From positions 14,940 to 24,925 of the forward strand of contig JAEMTR010000005.1 of NCBI GenBank assembly GCA_016462245.1: a DNA stretch of 9,986 nt, written 5' to 3'. Below, piece after piece: positions 1 through 6,789 of the stretch. Each line of letters starts with the position of its first letter. Within the stretch, counting starts at the first letter, position 1. Source of the stretch: Solirubrobacteraceae bacterium (GTDB lineage Bacteria > Actinomycetota > Thermoleophilia > Solirubrobacterales > Solirubrobacteraceae). The notes beneath the pieces are model-generated. The model saw only the letters and a list, made by a program, of their open reading frames with translations. It made no database searches and was not told where the DNA came from. The position numbers and the translations under genes are program-made.

Positions 1-1
1 C

Positions 2-181
2 GTTCACCGCGAGCCGCGCGGAATCGTTGCGCTTGTGACGGTCGTTCTCGACGGCTCGCAGACGCTGTCGCAGGCGCACGCGGCGGCGACGACGATCGAG
101 GCGGCGATCCGCGACCACGACCGCGAGATCGTCGACGTCGTCGTCCATACCGAACCGGCGGCGCCGGTCAGGTCAGGTTGA
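2..181 (+). CDS. C-terminal end of a cation diffusion facilitator (CDF) family metal transporter, 5' partial
   Basis: An open frame enters from the left edge and stops with TGA at 179-181, leaving 59 residues. The pattern resembles the cytoplasmic dimerisation domain that ends CDF exporters of Zn, Fe or Co: a beta strand (ALVTVVLDGSQTLSQAH), an amphipathic helix (AATTIEAAIRDHD), then a second strand ending in VVVHTEP. The DG-x-x-TL-x-x-AH stretch and the closing V-V-H-x-EP are the family cues. The membrane part and metal sites lie outside the window, so neither the substrate nor an intact gene can be confirmed. The last 14 bases overlap the 3' end of the convergent small gene on the - strand. 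The family call rests on this short tail only. Confidence 0.6.
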   Translation, partial: VHREPRGIVALVTVVLDGSQTLSQAHAAATTIEAAIRDHDREIVDVVVHTEPAAPVRSG

Positions 182-308
182 TCGCGGCGGCAACGCCAAC
201 CGCCAGCGAGAGCGCCGCGTAGCCTTGGTAGCCGGCGAGCATCAAGAGGGCTACGCCGATCAAACAGATCAGAACAACGATTCCCCAACTGATGCGAGCC
301 AGTGGCAT
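168..308 (-). CDS. Small hydrophobic two-helix membrane protein (46 aa), function unknown
   Basis: On the - strand an ATG at 308-306 opens a 46-residue frame ending with TGA at 170-168. The protein begins MPLARISWGIVVLICLIG and is almost wholly hydrophobic. One membrane segment spans about residues 8-26, a turn follows around AGYQGY, and a second segment covers about residues 31-44, ending INLT. An AGGA (316-319 read on the - strand) lies 7 bases before the ATG, good spacing for a Shine-Dalgarno site. The positive-inside rule (R5 only) suggests a cytoplasmic N-terminus. It converges on the transporter tail with a 14-base overlap and is divergent from pyrF. I do not recognise a family. Its hydrophobic pattern, plausible ribosome site and fit in an otherwise empty gap argue that it is real; it could still be a chance frame. 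Confidence 0.55.
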   Translation of the reverse strand: MPLARISWGIVVLICLIGVALLMLAGYQGYAALSLAVGVAAAINLT

Positions 309-371
309 TGCGTAATCCTGCCAGCTGGATCCGACGGTCGCGCTGCGCTAGGCACCGTCCAATTGCGTTGC

Positions 372-377
372 TAGCTT
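372..377 (+). promoter_or_regulatory. Putative -10 box (TAGCTT) for pyrF, start-proximal
   Basis: TAGCTT fits the TANNNT pattern of actinobacterial -10 elements and ends 6 bases before the GTG of pyrF. Transcription starting about 7 bases downstream would begin at the start codon, giving a leaderless message. No TTGNNN -35 lies at 16-18 bases. The same arrangement recurs before guaB3, glmM and glmS, which is the main support. Confidence 0.4.
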
Positions 378-383
378 CAAACT

Positions 384-1307
384 GTGTCAACCACTAGCAG
401 CAGCAGCGGTTTCGCGGCACGGCTGTCAGCGGCAGTTGAGCAGCGGCAATCGCAGATCGTGCTCGGGCTCGATCCCGATCCCTCGAAACTTTGGCCGCAG
501 GCGCTGGAAGCGGCGAAGGGATCGAGCGTCGCTGGCGAAGCTGCCAGCGCGGTTGAGGCACACTGCTGCGCGCTGATCGATGCCGCCGGGCCGGCCTGCG
601 TCGCCGTCAAGCCGCAGCTGGCCTGCTTCGAACGGCTCGGTGCGCCCGGTCGCGAGGCGCTTGGCTGCGTCGTCGATCACGCCAAGGCTGCAGGCCTGCT
701 GGTGCTAGCCGACGGCAAGCGTGGCGACATCGACGTGAGCGCCGCTGCCTACTGCGCGTCGCTAACAGGAGCTACCCAGACGCCGTATGGAGCGGTGGCG
801 GGTTTGGGCGCCGATGCCTTCACTGCGAACCCCTACATGGGCGTGGACACGCTGAACGTCCTGATCGAGGGTGCCCGCGCAGACGACGCCGGCGTCTTCG
901 TTCTAGTGCGAACCTCTAATCCGGGCGCAGCCGACTTCGAAGATTTGGCGCTGGCCGACGGCGGCGTGCTGTGGGAGCGCGTGGCGCAGGCCGTTGATCG
1001 GCTGGGCAGTGGCGGCGGGCTCTCCGACGTCGGCGCAGTTGTCGGTGCGACGGCGCCGCAACACGTTGCACGAATGCGCGAGCTGATGCCGCGGACGATC
1101 TTTCTGCTGCCAGGGATCGGCGCGCAGGGCGGCCAGGTTGAGAATCTTGCGCCGGCTTTCGCGCCTGGCCGCGCGGCAGGGCTTGTCAGCGCTTCACGTT
1201 CAATTGTGTTCGCGTATCAAGAGCACGGCGGCAGTCCTGCCGACGCGGCCCGCGCGCAGGCTGAATTGCTGCGCGACTCTGCTTGGGCGCTCGGCGCAGA
1301 AGGCTGA
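384..1307 (+). CDS. pyrF: Orotidine 5'-phosphate decarboxylase, type 2
   Basis: It decarboxylates OMP to UMP, the last step of de novo pyrimidine synthesis, in the cytosol. The 307-residue product has the type-2 family layout. GLDPDP at 28-33 starts the barrel, and the catalytic Lys/Asp motif DGKRGDID lies at 110-117 (K112, D115). ADAFTANPYMG (143-153) and VRTSNPGAADFEDL (175-188) follow, then VVGAT at 219-223 and the phosphate-loop region PGIGAQGG (243-250) with SASR at 269-272. The length is slightly above the usual 270-290, mostly from a Ser/Thr-rich N-terminus. The start is GTG at 384; no Shine-Dalgarno is visible, but a -10-like box sits 6 bases upstream. The gene stands alone: the other pyr genes are not adjacent, and the next gene begins 72 bases later. 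Every key residue I checked is present. Confidence 0.95.
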   Translation: MSTTSSSSGFAARLSAAVEQRQSQIVLGLDPDPSKLWPQALEAAKGSSVAGEAASAVEAHCCALIDAAGPACVAVKPQLACFERLGAPGREALGCVVDHAKAAGLLVLADGKRGDIDVSAAAYCASLTGATQTPYGAVAGLGADAFTANPYMGVDTLNVLIEGARADDAGVFVLVRTSNPGAADFEDLALADGGVLWERVAQAVDRLGSGGGLSDVGAVVGATAPQHVARMRELMPRTIFLLPGIGAQGGQVENLAPAFAPGRAAGLVSASRSIVFAYQEHGGSPADAARAQAELLRDSAWALGAEG

Positions 1308-1310
1308 GCG

Positions 1311-1352
1311 CTGCAACTTTGCGCCCGGTCGAGCAAATTGCTGGAGTTGCAG
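1311..1352. repeat. Inverted repeat between pyrF and the LysM gene
   Basis: CTGCAACT at 1311-1318 and AGTTGCAG at 1345-1352 are perfect 8-base inverted arms. Inside them TTGC (1319-1322) can pair with GCAA (1333-1336), so the transcript could form a nested stem with an asymmetric internal bulge. No T-run follows, so it is not a classical intrinsic terminator. It lies between the pyrF stop and the putative LysM promoter and could be a termination or processing stem, an operator, or chance. Confidence 0.3.
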
Positions 1353-1363
1353 GCGAGCGCACG

Positions 1364-1369
1364 TATTCT
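1364..1369 (+). promoter_or_regulatory. Putative -10 box (TATTCT) for the LysM-carboxypeptidase-kinase unit
   Basis: TATTCT fits TANNNT and ends 10 bases before the LysM ATG, implying a leader of only a few bases. A similar TATTCT, also followed by three bases and GGGCT, precedes rplM. No -35 hexamer with normal spacing is apparent, so the call rests on the -10 match and position. Confidence 0.35.
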
Positions 1370-1379
1370 TCAGGGCTAG

Positions 1380-1694
1380 ATGACGCCGAAATCTCAAGCC
1401 GCCCGCTGGTTGGCTCCGCTCGCACTGCTTCTCGTGGCTCTACTTACGGCGATTATCCTCGCCAGCGGAGGCGGCCCGTCTTCTGGCAGCGTCGACCCCG
1501 CTGGCTCGACAGTTTCGACGACGCAGACCTCGGTCAAGACGACCGGTCCGCGCTATTACACGGTCCGCAGCGGCGACACATTAACGTCGATCGCACTGGA
1601 TACCGGAGTATCGGTCGAAACGCTCCAGCAGCTCAACCCCGGGCTCGACACGCAGGCGCTTCAGCCAGGGCAGCGGCTCCGTCTGAGGTCGTGA
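1380..1694 (+). CDS. Membrane-anchored LysM-domain protein
   Basis: This 104-residue protein has one N-terminal membrane helix (about residues 10-28, WLAPLALLLVALLTAIILAS). A Ser/Thr/Gly-rich linker (29-57) follows, then a single LysM domain at about 59-102 that starts YYTVRSGDTLTSIA and closes LQPGQRLRL. LysM domains bind N-acetylglucosamine-containing glycans, here most likely peptidoglycan outside the membrane. There is no catalytic domain, so an accessory or targeting role is inferred. ATG at 1380 is chosen because it places the helix at the N-terminus; AGGG in CAGGGCTAG gives a weak, closely spaced ribosome site. The stop overlaps the GTG start of the next gene (GTGA, 1691-1694), indicating translational coupling to the carboxypeptidase. 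Confidence 0.85.
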   Translation: MTPKSQAARWLAPLALLLVALLTAIILASGGGPSSGSVDPAGSTVSTTQTSVKTTGPRYYTVRSGDTLTSIALDTGVSVETLQQLNPGLDTQALQPGQRLRLRS

Positions 1695-2908
1695 CCAGCC
1701 TGATTCGCGTGGGCGCGATCTTGGCGCTGCTGATACTTGCGCTTCCGGCCGTCGCGGGCGCCCAACGTCGGCCATCGCTATCGGCATCGTCGGCAATTTT
1801 GATTGAGCCGTCGAGCGGCGAGATCATTTACTCGCGCAATCCGTACCAGCGGCGCGAAATCGCATCGACGACGAAGATGATGACGGCGCTGCTGTTACTC
1901 GAGCGCCGCTCGCTCAAACACCGCGTCAGGGTCGCCAACTACAACCCAGGCGCCGGCGAGTCGACCGCGGGTCTAATCCCAGGTGAGCGACTGACGAGCG
2001 CCGACATGTTGCGCGCACTGCTGCTCGCAAGCGCCAACGAGGCGGCCGTCTCGATCGCTATTGATGTTGGCGGTTCGCAGAAGGGCTTCGTGCGGATGAT
2101 GAACGCACGGGCCAAGCGGGCGGGCCTGCGCGGCACCCACTTTTCCAACCCCGACGGCCTTGATGGTCGGCGCAACTACTCGACCGCTCGCGACCTTGCA
2201 TCGCTCGGTATCTTGTTACGAGAGAACCCGTTCGCTCGTCGCCTCGTCGACCGCTCGAAGGCCGAGATGCGCAGCGGTCTGCGCAAGCGAACGGTCTACA
2301 ACCGCAACACCTTGATTGGCTCGGTTCCGTGGATGAACGGGATCAAGACCGGCCACACCTCGGGCGCCGGCTATCTGCTCGTTGGTGGCGCCAGCCGCAA
2401 CGGCGCTGAGCTGATCAGCGTCGTGATGGGGGAGCCAAGCGAAGCGGCTCGTAATACCGACACGCTGAAGCTGATGCGTTATGGCTTCGGCCGCTATCGC
2501 AGCGTCAACGCCGTAGCGAAGGGCCAGCGCTTCGCCACGCTAAGCGTCAGCGGTCGCGACGAGAAGGTTCAGCTGATCGCGTCGCGCAGCGCAGATGTCG
2601 TGATCCGCAGCGGCGAGCGACCGACGACAATTATCAGCGGATTGCCGACAGAGCTGACTGGGCCTTTAGCTAAGGGAGCGCGGGTCGGTTACGTGACTGT
2701 GCTGCGCCGGGGCAAAAGTGTCGCGCGAGTGCCGCTAGTTACAGCCTCGGCGGTCGCCGCTCCACCGCTGCTGGCCGCCACGGGGGGCTGGCTCGGCCTG
2801 CTGGCAGGCGGATTGGTCGTCTTCACTCTAATGCTGTTTTCAGCTACCCTAATCCGCAAGCGGCGCCGTCAGCGGCGCCCCGAGAGGGTCCAGAGAGAGC
2901 CAGCATGA
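1691..2908 (+). CDS. D-alanyl-D-alanine carboxypeptidase (peptidase S11, PBP5-like), membrane-anchored
   Basis: It trims the terminal D-Ala from peptidoglycan pentapeptides outside the cytoplasmic membrane. From the GTG at 1691 the product is 405 residues. A signal peptide covers about 1-24 (ending LPAVAGA), and the three S11 catalytic motifs are present: STTK at 59-62 (nucleophile S59, K62), SAN at 114-116 and KTG at 219-221. A second region of roughly 265-350 probably matches the beta-rich C-terminal domain of PBP5. A transmembrane helix (about 358-388) and an Arg-rich cytoplasmic tail follow; PBP5 itself uses an amphipathic C-terminal helix. The frame stays open upstream to 1283, but only the GTG at 1691 puts a signal peptide at the N-terminus, and it overlaps the LysM stop by 4 bases. 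It also overlaps the next gene by 4 bases. Confidence 0.92.
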   Translation: MTSLIRVGAILALLILALPAVAGAQRRPSLSASSAILIEPSSGEIIYSRNPYQRREIASTTKMMTALLLLERRSLKHRVRVANYNPGAGESTAGLIPGERLTSADMLRALLLASANEAAVSIAIDVGGSQKGFVRMMNARAKRAGLRGTHFSNPDGLDGRRNYSTARDLASLGILLRENPFARRLVDRSKAEMRSGLRKRTVYNRNTLIGSVPWMNGIKTGHTSGAGYLLVGGASRNGAELISVVMGEPSEAARNTDTLKLMRYGFGRYRSVNAVAKGQRFATLSVSGRDEKVQLIASRSADVVIRSGERPTTIISGLPTELTGPLAKGARVGYVTVLRRGKSVARVPLVTASAVAAPPLLAATGGWLGLLAGGLVVFTLMLFSATLIRKRRRQRRPERVQREPA

Positions 2909-3864
2909 TTCTTACCGTCACCCTCAACGCCGCAATCGACAAGTCACTTTCGGTTCCCAGCTTCCGGCTCGGGCGGCGCCACCGCACGGTCGAGCAGCGC
3001 TCAACCGCTGGTGGCAAGGGCGTCAACGTCGCGCGGCTGCTGGCCTCGCTCGGTCAGCCGGTGATCGCGACCGGCTTTGTTGGCGGCGCAACCGGCACAC
3101 GGATCGTCGAACAGCTGACGGCTGAATCGATCCTCAACGGCTTCGTACACATCGCCGAAGAGTCACGCACCAACATCTCGGTGCTCGACCCAACGACCGG
3201 CGAGCAGACCGAGATCAACGAGCGCGGCCCGCAGGTAAACGAGGCCGAGGTTGAGCTCTTCATCGAGAAGCTCTCCTACCTTGCTCGCGGAGCGGCGATC
3301 TGCGTTCTTGCCGGCTCGTTGCCGCGTGGTGTCGATCCATCCTTTTACGCGACGCTAATTGCCGAGCTGAAGCGGCTCAACGTCGTCACGATCGTCGACT
3401 CCGAGGGTGAAGCGATGAAGCTCGCCGTCCGCGCCGAACCAACCGTAATCTCGCCGAACATGGCTGAAGCTGAGGAGCTCGTCGGCCACGAGTTCAATGA
3501 CCGCGAAGAGCAGGTTGCCGCGCTAACAGAGCTGCGCGCTCTCGGTTCCAAAGAGGCGATCATCACGCTCCCTGATGGCTGCGTTGCCAGCGTCGTGACC
3601 GACGGTCAGGTGGCGGAACACCGCGTTTGGATTGAGCCGCGCGAGGCGGTTGCCAGCGTCGGTGCCGGTGACGCTTTTCTCGCCGGCTATGTGGCAGCTA
3701 GGTACAACGGCTCGAGCCCAGAGGAATGTCTGCGCTACGCGGTTGCCTGTGGCGCCGAATCGACGCAGCGACTTGGCGCCGGCCTGATCGACCCCAAGGG
3801 AGTCGATCAGCTGCTCCCCGAGGTCGAGCTTGAGCGGATAGAAGCACCCGCGCGCGCTCTCTGA
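2905..3864 (+). CDS. pfkB: PfkB-family sugar-phosphate kinase (1-phosphofructokinase / tagatose-6-phosphate kinase type)
   Basis: This 319-residue cytosolic kinase belongs to the PfkB (ribokinase) superfamily, FruK/LacC/PfkB-2 branch, which phosphorylates fructose 1-phosphate, fructose 6-phosphate or tagatose 6-phosphate with ATP. Visible signatures are TLNAAIDKS at 6-14, the glycine-rich AGGKGVNVARLLASLG at 35-50, LAGSLPRG at 135-142, SPNMAEAEELVG at 183-194, and the C-terminal signature GAGDAFLAGY at 253-262 with catalytic base D256. The length is typical (about 310). The start ATG overlaps the carboxypeptidase stop (ATGA, 2905-2908), and a purine tract AGAGAGAG (2892-2899) lies 5 bases upstream as a possible ribosome site. 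No fructose PTS gene is nearby, so the exact substrate is open and a glycolytic 6-phosphofructokinase role is possible. Its coupling to cell-wall genes is odd for this family. Confidence 0.88.
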   Translation: MILTVTLNAAIDKSLSVPSFRLGRRHRTVEQRSTAGGKGVNVARLLASLGQPVIATGFVGGATGTRIVEQLTAESILNGFVHIAEESRTNISVLDPTTGEQTEINERGPQVNEAEVELFIEKLSYLARGAAICVLAGSLPRGVDPSFYATLIAELKRLNVVTIVDSEGEAMKLAVRAEPTVISPNMAEAEELVGHEFNDREEQVAALTELRALGSKEAIITLPDGCVASVVTDGQVAEHRVWIEPREAVASVGAGDAFLAGYVAARYNGSSPEECLRYAVACGAESTQRLGAGLIDPKGVDQLLPEVELERIEAPARAL

Positions 3865-3962
3865 GCGCTATCTTCATTGAGTGGTCACAAGAGCCTCCCA
3901 GCAGCCTTCCGCGAAGCTCCTCGATCTGCCTTGCGCAGGGCTATTGCGTCCGGCGCCGTACC

Positions 3963-3968
3963 TAGGAT
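3963..3968 (+). promoter_or_regulatory. Putative -10 box (TAGGAT) for guaB3-guaA
   Basis: TAGGAT sits 6 bases before the guaB3 ATG in a 110-base gap after the kinase gene. The position suits a leaderless transcript, and no Shine-Dalgarno is visible. TTGCGT at 3944-3949 is 13 bases upstream, too close for a standard -35. I see no other clear signal in the gap; no riboswitch fold was recognised. Confidence 0.4.
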
Positions 3969-3974
3969 TAGTCG

Positions 3975-5195
3975 ATGGAAATTGAGATCGGCAGAGGCAA
4001 GAAGGCGCGCCGCGCCTACGGGTTCGATGACATCGCGATTGTGCCGTCACGGCGCACGCGCGACCCTGACGACGTAGACATCTCCTGGAAGCTTGGCCCG
4101 TATCGATTTGAGCTGCCGCTGATGGCCTCGGCGATGGACGGAGTCGTCTCACCGCGCACAGCGATCGAGGTTGGTCGGCTTGGCGGACTCGCGGTGCTCA
4201 ACCTTGAAGGAATCTTTACTCGCTACGAGGACGCTGAAGAGCAGCTCGAGCGGATTTCGCAGCTGCCCAAGGACGAGGCAACGCACGAGATGCAGCTGAT
4301 CTATCAAGAGCCCGTCAAGCCGGAGCTGATGAAGGCCCGGATCGAAGAGATCAAGGCCAGCGGTGTCGTTACTGCCGCCTCGCTAACTCCTCAGCGCGTC
4401 TCGGCTCACTACGAGATGGTGCTTGAGGCCGGGCTCGACATCCTCGTCATTCAGGGAACCGTCGTCTCCGCCGAACATGTTTCGAAGACCAGCGAGCCGC
4501 TCAACTTGAAGGAGTTCATCGCCGAGCTGCCGGTGCCGGTGATCGTTGGTGGCTGCGCCAGCTACCACACCGGTCTGCACCTAATGCGCACCGGCGCGGC
4601 CGGTGTGCTCGTCGGCGTCGGGCCAGGCGCTGCTTGTACCACGCGCGGCGTACTCGGGCTCGGAGTGCCGCAGGCGACGGCGATCGCCGATGTCTCCGGC
4701 GCCCGTTCAACGCACATGCTTGAGACCGGTGAATACGTGCAGGTGATCGCCGACGGTGGAATGAGCACCGGAGGCGACGTAGCCAAGGCAATCGCCTGCG
4801 GCGCCGACGCCGTGATGATCGGCTCGCCGCTGGCGCGCGCCTACGAAGCTCCAGGCCGTGGCTTCCACTGGGGGATGGCGACCTTCCACCCAACTCTTCC
4901 TCGCGGCGCCCGCGTCGAAACGATTCAGAACGGTTCGATCGAAGAGATCCTGACCGGCCCAGCGCATGAGAACGACGGCAGTTTCAACCTGATGGGCGCG
5001 CTGCGGACCTCAATGGCTACATGTGGCTACCAAGACATCGCTGAGTTCAACCGCGCCGAGCTAATGGTCGCCCCGGCATTGCAGACTGAAGGCAAGAAGC
5101 TGCAGTCATCGCAGGGGGTCGGAATGGGAAGTCGCGGAGCTGGCGCGTCTCCTTCGGCTAACGCCGACAGCACGCTCAGTTCGACGCCGGCGTGA
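3975..5195 (+). CDS. guaB3: GuaB3-family IMP dehydrogenase-related protein (no CBS domains)
   Basis: A 406-residue TIM-barrel protein of the IMP dehydrogenase / GMP reductase superfamily. The N-terminal stretch with ARRAYGFDDIAIVPSRRTRD (11-30) and LMASAMDGVVSP (49-60) is characteristic of the actinobacterial GuaB3 group. No CBS pair is inserted after about residue 80, unlike classical GuaB. The active-site loop reads GVGPGAACTTRG (214-225), with catalytic Cys221; the Ser two residues before Cys in classical IMPDH is Ala here, which I recall as usual in this group. IADGGMSTGGD (258-268) and AVMIGSPLARA (279-289) bind the nucleotide phosphate. A Ser/Ala-rich tail (386-406) has no visible domain. 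IMP-to-XMP activity is inferred from homology and from the 4-base overlap with guaA; some GuaB3 proteins are reported active and others not. Confidence 0.9.
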   Translation: MEIEIGRGKKARRAYGFDDIAIVPSRRTRDPDDVDISWKLGPYRFELPLMASAMDGVVSPRTAIEVGRLGGLAVLNLEGIFTRYEDAEEQLERISQLPKDEATHEMQLIYQEPVKPELMKARIEEIKASGVVTAASLTPQRVSAHYEMVLEAGLDILVIQGTVVSAEHVSKTSEPLNLKEFIAELPVPVIVGGCASYHTGLHLMRTGAAGVLVGVGPGAACTTRGVLGLGVPQATAIADVSGARSTHMLETGEYVQVIADGGMSTGGDVAKAIACGADAVMIGSPLARAYEAPGRGFHWGMATFHPTLPRGARVETIQNGSIEEILTGPAHENDGSFNLMGALRTSMATCGYQDIAEFNRAELMVAPALQTEGKKLQSSQGVGMGSRGAGASPSANADSTLSSTPA

Positions 5196-6730
5196 CTCAC
5201 GACGAAGTCGTTGTCCTCGACTACGGTGGTCAGTACTCGCAGCTGATCGCCCGGCGCGTCCGTGAGTGCGGTGTCTTCTCCGAACTTCTGCCGTACCACG
5301 TAGGTCCTGAGGAAGTGGCAGCGCGCGGGGCGAAGGGATTGATTCTCTCAGGCGGGCCAGCATCGGTCCACGTCGACGGCGCGCCGCGGCTCGACCCAGG
5401 GCTGCTTGAGCTCGGTATTCCAGTGCTCGGCATCTGTTACGGGATGCAGCTACTGGCGCAGCATCTCGGTGGCCGCGTGGAGAGCGCTGAGGTTGGCGAG
5501 TACGGCCGCTCAGAGTTGACGATCAGCGAGCCGGGGTTGCTATTCGCAGGCCTGCCAGAGGTCCAGCCTTGCTGGATGTCACACCGCGACACGGTCTACG
5601 AGCCGCCTCCTGGCTTCACGGCTTTGGCGGCATCGACCCAGTCGCCGGTAGCGGCCTTCGAATCGGCCGAACAAAAGATTTACGGAATTCAATTCCACCC
5701 AGAGGTTGTCCACACGCCTTTCGGCCAACAGATCCTGTCCCACTTCCTCCGCGACGCATGCAACTGCACGATGGACTGGTCACCGGCATCGATCGCCGAG
5801 GAGCAGATCGCTGCGATCCGCGAGCAGGTCGGGAACGGAAAAGTTGTCTGCGGACTCTCCGGAGGCGTTGACTCATCGGTCGCCGCACTGCTCGTGCACC
5901 GCGCAATCGGCGATCAGCTGACCTGCGTCTTCGTCGACCACGGGATGATGCGCAAGGACGAGGGTGCGCAGGTGATCGAGACCTTCCGTGACCGCTTTGC
6001 CGTTCCGCTCGTCGCCGTCGACGCTGAGGATCGCTTCCTCAGCAAGCTGGCCGGAGTTAGCGACCCTGAGACGAAGCGCAAGATCATCGGCGCGGAGTTC
6101 ATTCGCGTCTTCGAGGAAGAGGCGGCGAAGCTCGAGGGAGCGAAGTTTCTCGTCCAGGGCACGCTCTACTCCGACGTGATCGAATCAGGCGGCGGTACCG
6201 GTACATCGACGATTAAGTCACACCACAACGTCGGTGGCTTGCCCGATGACATGGAGTTTGAGCTGGTTGAACCGCTGCGTGCTCTCTTCAAGGATGAGGT
6301 CCGCGCGGTCGGGGCCGAGCTGGGAATGCCGGAGCGGCTCGTCTGGCGCCAGCCATTCCCAGGGCCGGGGTTGGCGATTCGAATCGTTGGCGGCGAAGCG
6401 ACAAAAGAGCGGCTCGACCTGCTGCGTGACGCCGACGCCGTACTCCAGGATGAGATCCGGGGCGCCGGGCTCTACCGCGAGCTTTGGCAGTCGTTCTGCG
6501 TTCTGCCCGATGTGCGGACCGTTGGAGTGCAAGGCGATGAACGCACATACGGCTACGTCGTTGTGATCCGGGCCGTCACCTCGGACGATGCAATGACAGC
6601 CGACTGGGCCCGACTTCCTTACGATCTGCTCGAGCAGATCGCCTCGCGGATGATCAACGAACTGCGCGAAGTAAACCGCGTCGTGCTCGACATCACGTCG
6701 AAGCCGCCGGGCACGATCGAGTGGGAGTAA
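5192..6730 (+). CDS. guaA: GMP synthase (glutamine-hydrolysing)
   Basis: It converts XMP to GMP using ATP and ammonia released from glutamine, in the cytosol. The 512-residue protein is complete. A class I glutamine amidotransferase domain spans about 1-190, with ILSGGPASV at 51-59, the nucleophile Cys82 in GICYGMQLLA, and His169/Glu171 in IQFHPE. The ATP-pyrophosphatase domain follows with the P-loop SGGVDSS at 223-229, FVDHGMMRKDEG, and the QGTLYSDVIESGGG and KSHHNVGGLP motifs. The C-terminal dimerisation domain contains FPGPGLAIR and VQGDERTYGYVVVIRAV and ends with the near-universal DITSKPPGTIEWE. The start is GTG at 5192, overlapping the guaB3 stop (GTGA); no Shine-Dalgarno is evident, so translation is probably coupled. 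guaB3 and guaA together cover IMP to GMP if GuaB3 is active. Confidence 0.97.
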   Translation: MTHDEVVVLDYGGQYSQLIARRVRECGVFSELLPYHVGPEEVAARGAKGLILSGGPASVHVDGAPRLDPGLLELGIPVLGICYGMQLLAQHLGGRVESAEVGEYGRSELTISEPGLLFAGLPEVQPCWMSHRDTVYEPPPGFTALAASTQSPVAAFESAEQKIYGIQFHPEVVHTPFGQQILSHFLRDACNCTMDWSPASIAEEQIAAIREQVGNGKVVCGLSGGVDSSVAALLVHRAIGDQLTCVFVDHGMMRKDEGAQVIETFRDRFAVPLVAVDAEDRFLSKLAGVSDPETKRKIIGAEFIRVFEEEAAKLEGAKFLVQGTLYSDVIESGGGTGTSTIKSHHNVGGLPDDMEFELVEPLRALFKDEVRAVGAELGMPERLVWRQPFPGPGLAIRIVGGEATKERLDLLRDADAVLQDEIRGAGLYRELWQSFCVLPDVRTVGVQGDERTYGYVVVIRAVTSDDAMTADWARLPYDLLEQIASRMINELREVNRVVLDITSKPPGTIEWE

Positions 6731-6763
6731 TGAGCCGCGCGGCGTTGATCGCGCAAAGGCCGC

Positions 6764-6769
6764 TATTCT
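6764..6769 (+). promoter_or_regulatory. Putative -10 box (TATTCT) for rplM-rpsI
   Basis: TATTCT lies in the 79-base gap between guaA and rplM, 40 bases before the rplM ATG, implying a leader of about 34 bases. It matches the LysM promoter in the run TATTCT-NNN-GGGCT. TTGATC at 6745-6750 is only 13 bases upstream, shorter than the usual 16-18. Confidence 0.35.
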
Positions 6770-6789
6770 CTGGGGCTGCGCCGCGCTGA

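Noticed and set aside
4..390. 128-residue - strand frame covering the transporter tail and pyrF leader
   Set aside because: It has no recognisable domain, is rich in Arg/Ala/Ser as expected of a GC-rich shadow frame, and overlaps the better-supported 46-residue membrane protein in a different frame.
377..680. - strand frames inside pyrF
   Set aside because: They overlap a clearly conserved + strand gene and carry no recognisable domain.
1283..1690. Upstream extension of the carboxypeptidase reading frame (136 more codons)
   Set aside because: It runs through the LysM gene in another frame and encodes Arg-rich, domain-free sequence. The GTG at 1691 gives a proper signal peptide, so the extension is only stop-free GC-rich DNA.
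3865..3974. Purine or other riboswitch before guaB3
   Set aside because: The 110-base gap shows no recognisable aptamer core and only short stems such as CTGC/GCAG. The start-proximal -10 box argues for little or no leader.
6736..6754. Terminator stem after guaA (GCGCG / CGCGC)
   Set aside because: It has only five pairs and no following T-run, which is common by chance in GC-rich DNA.
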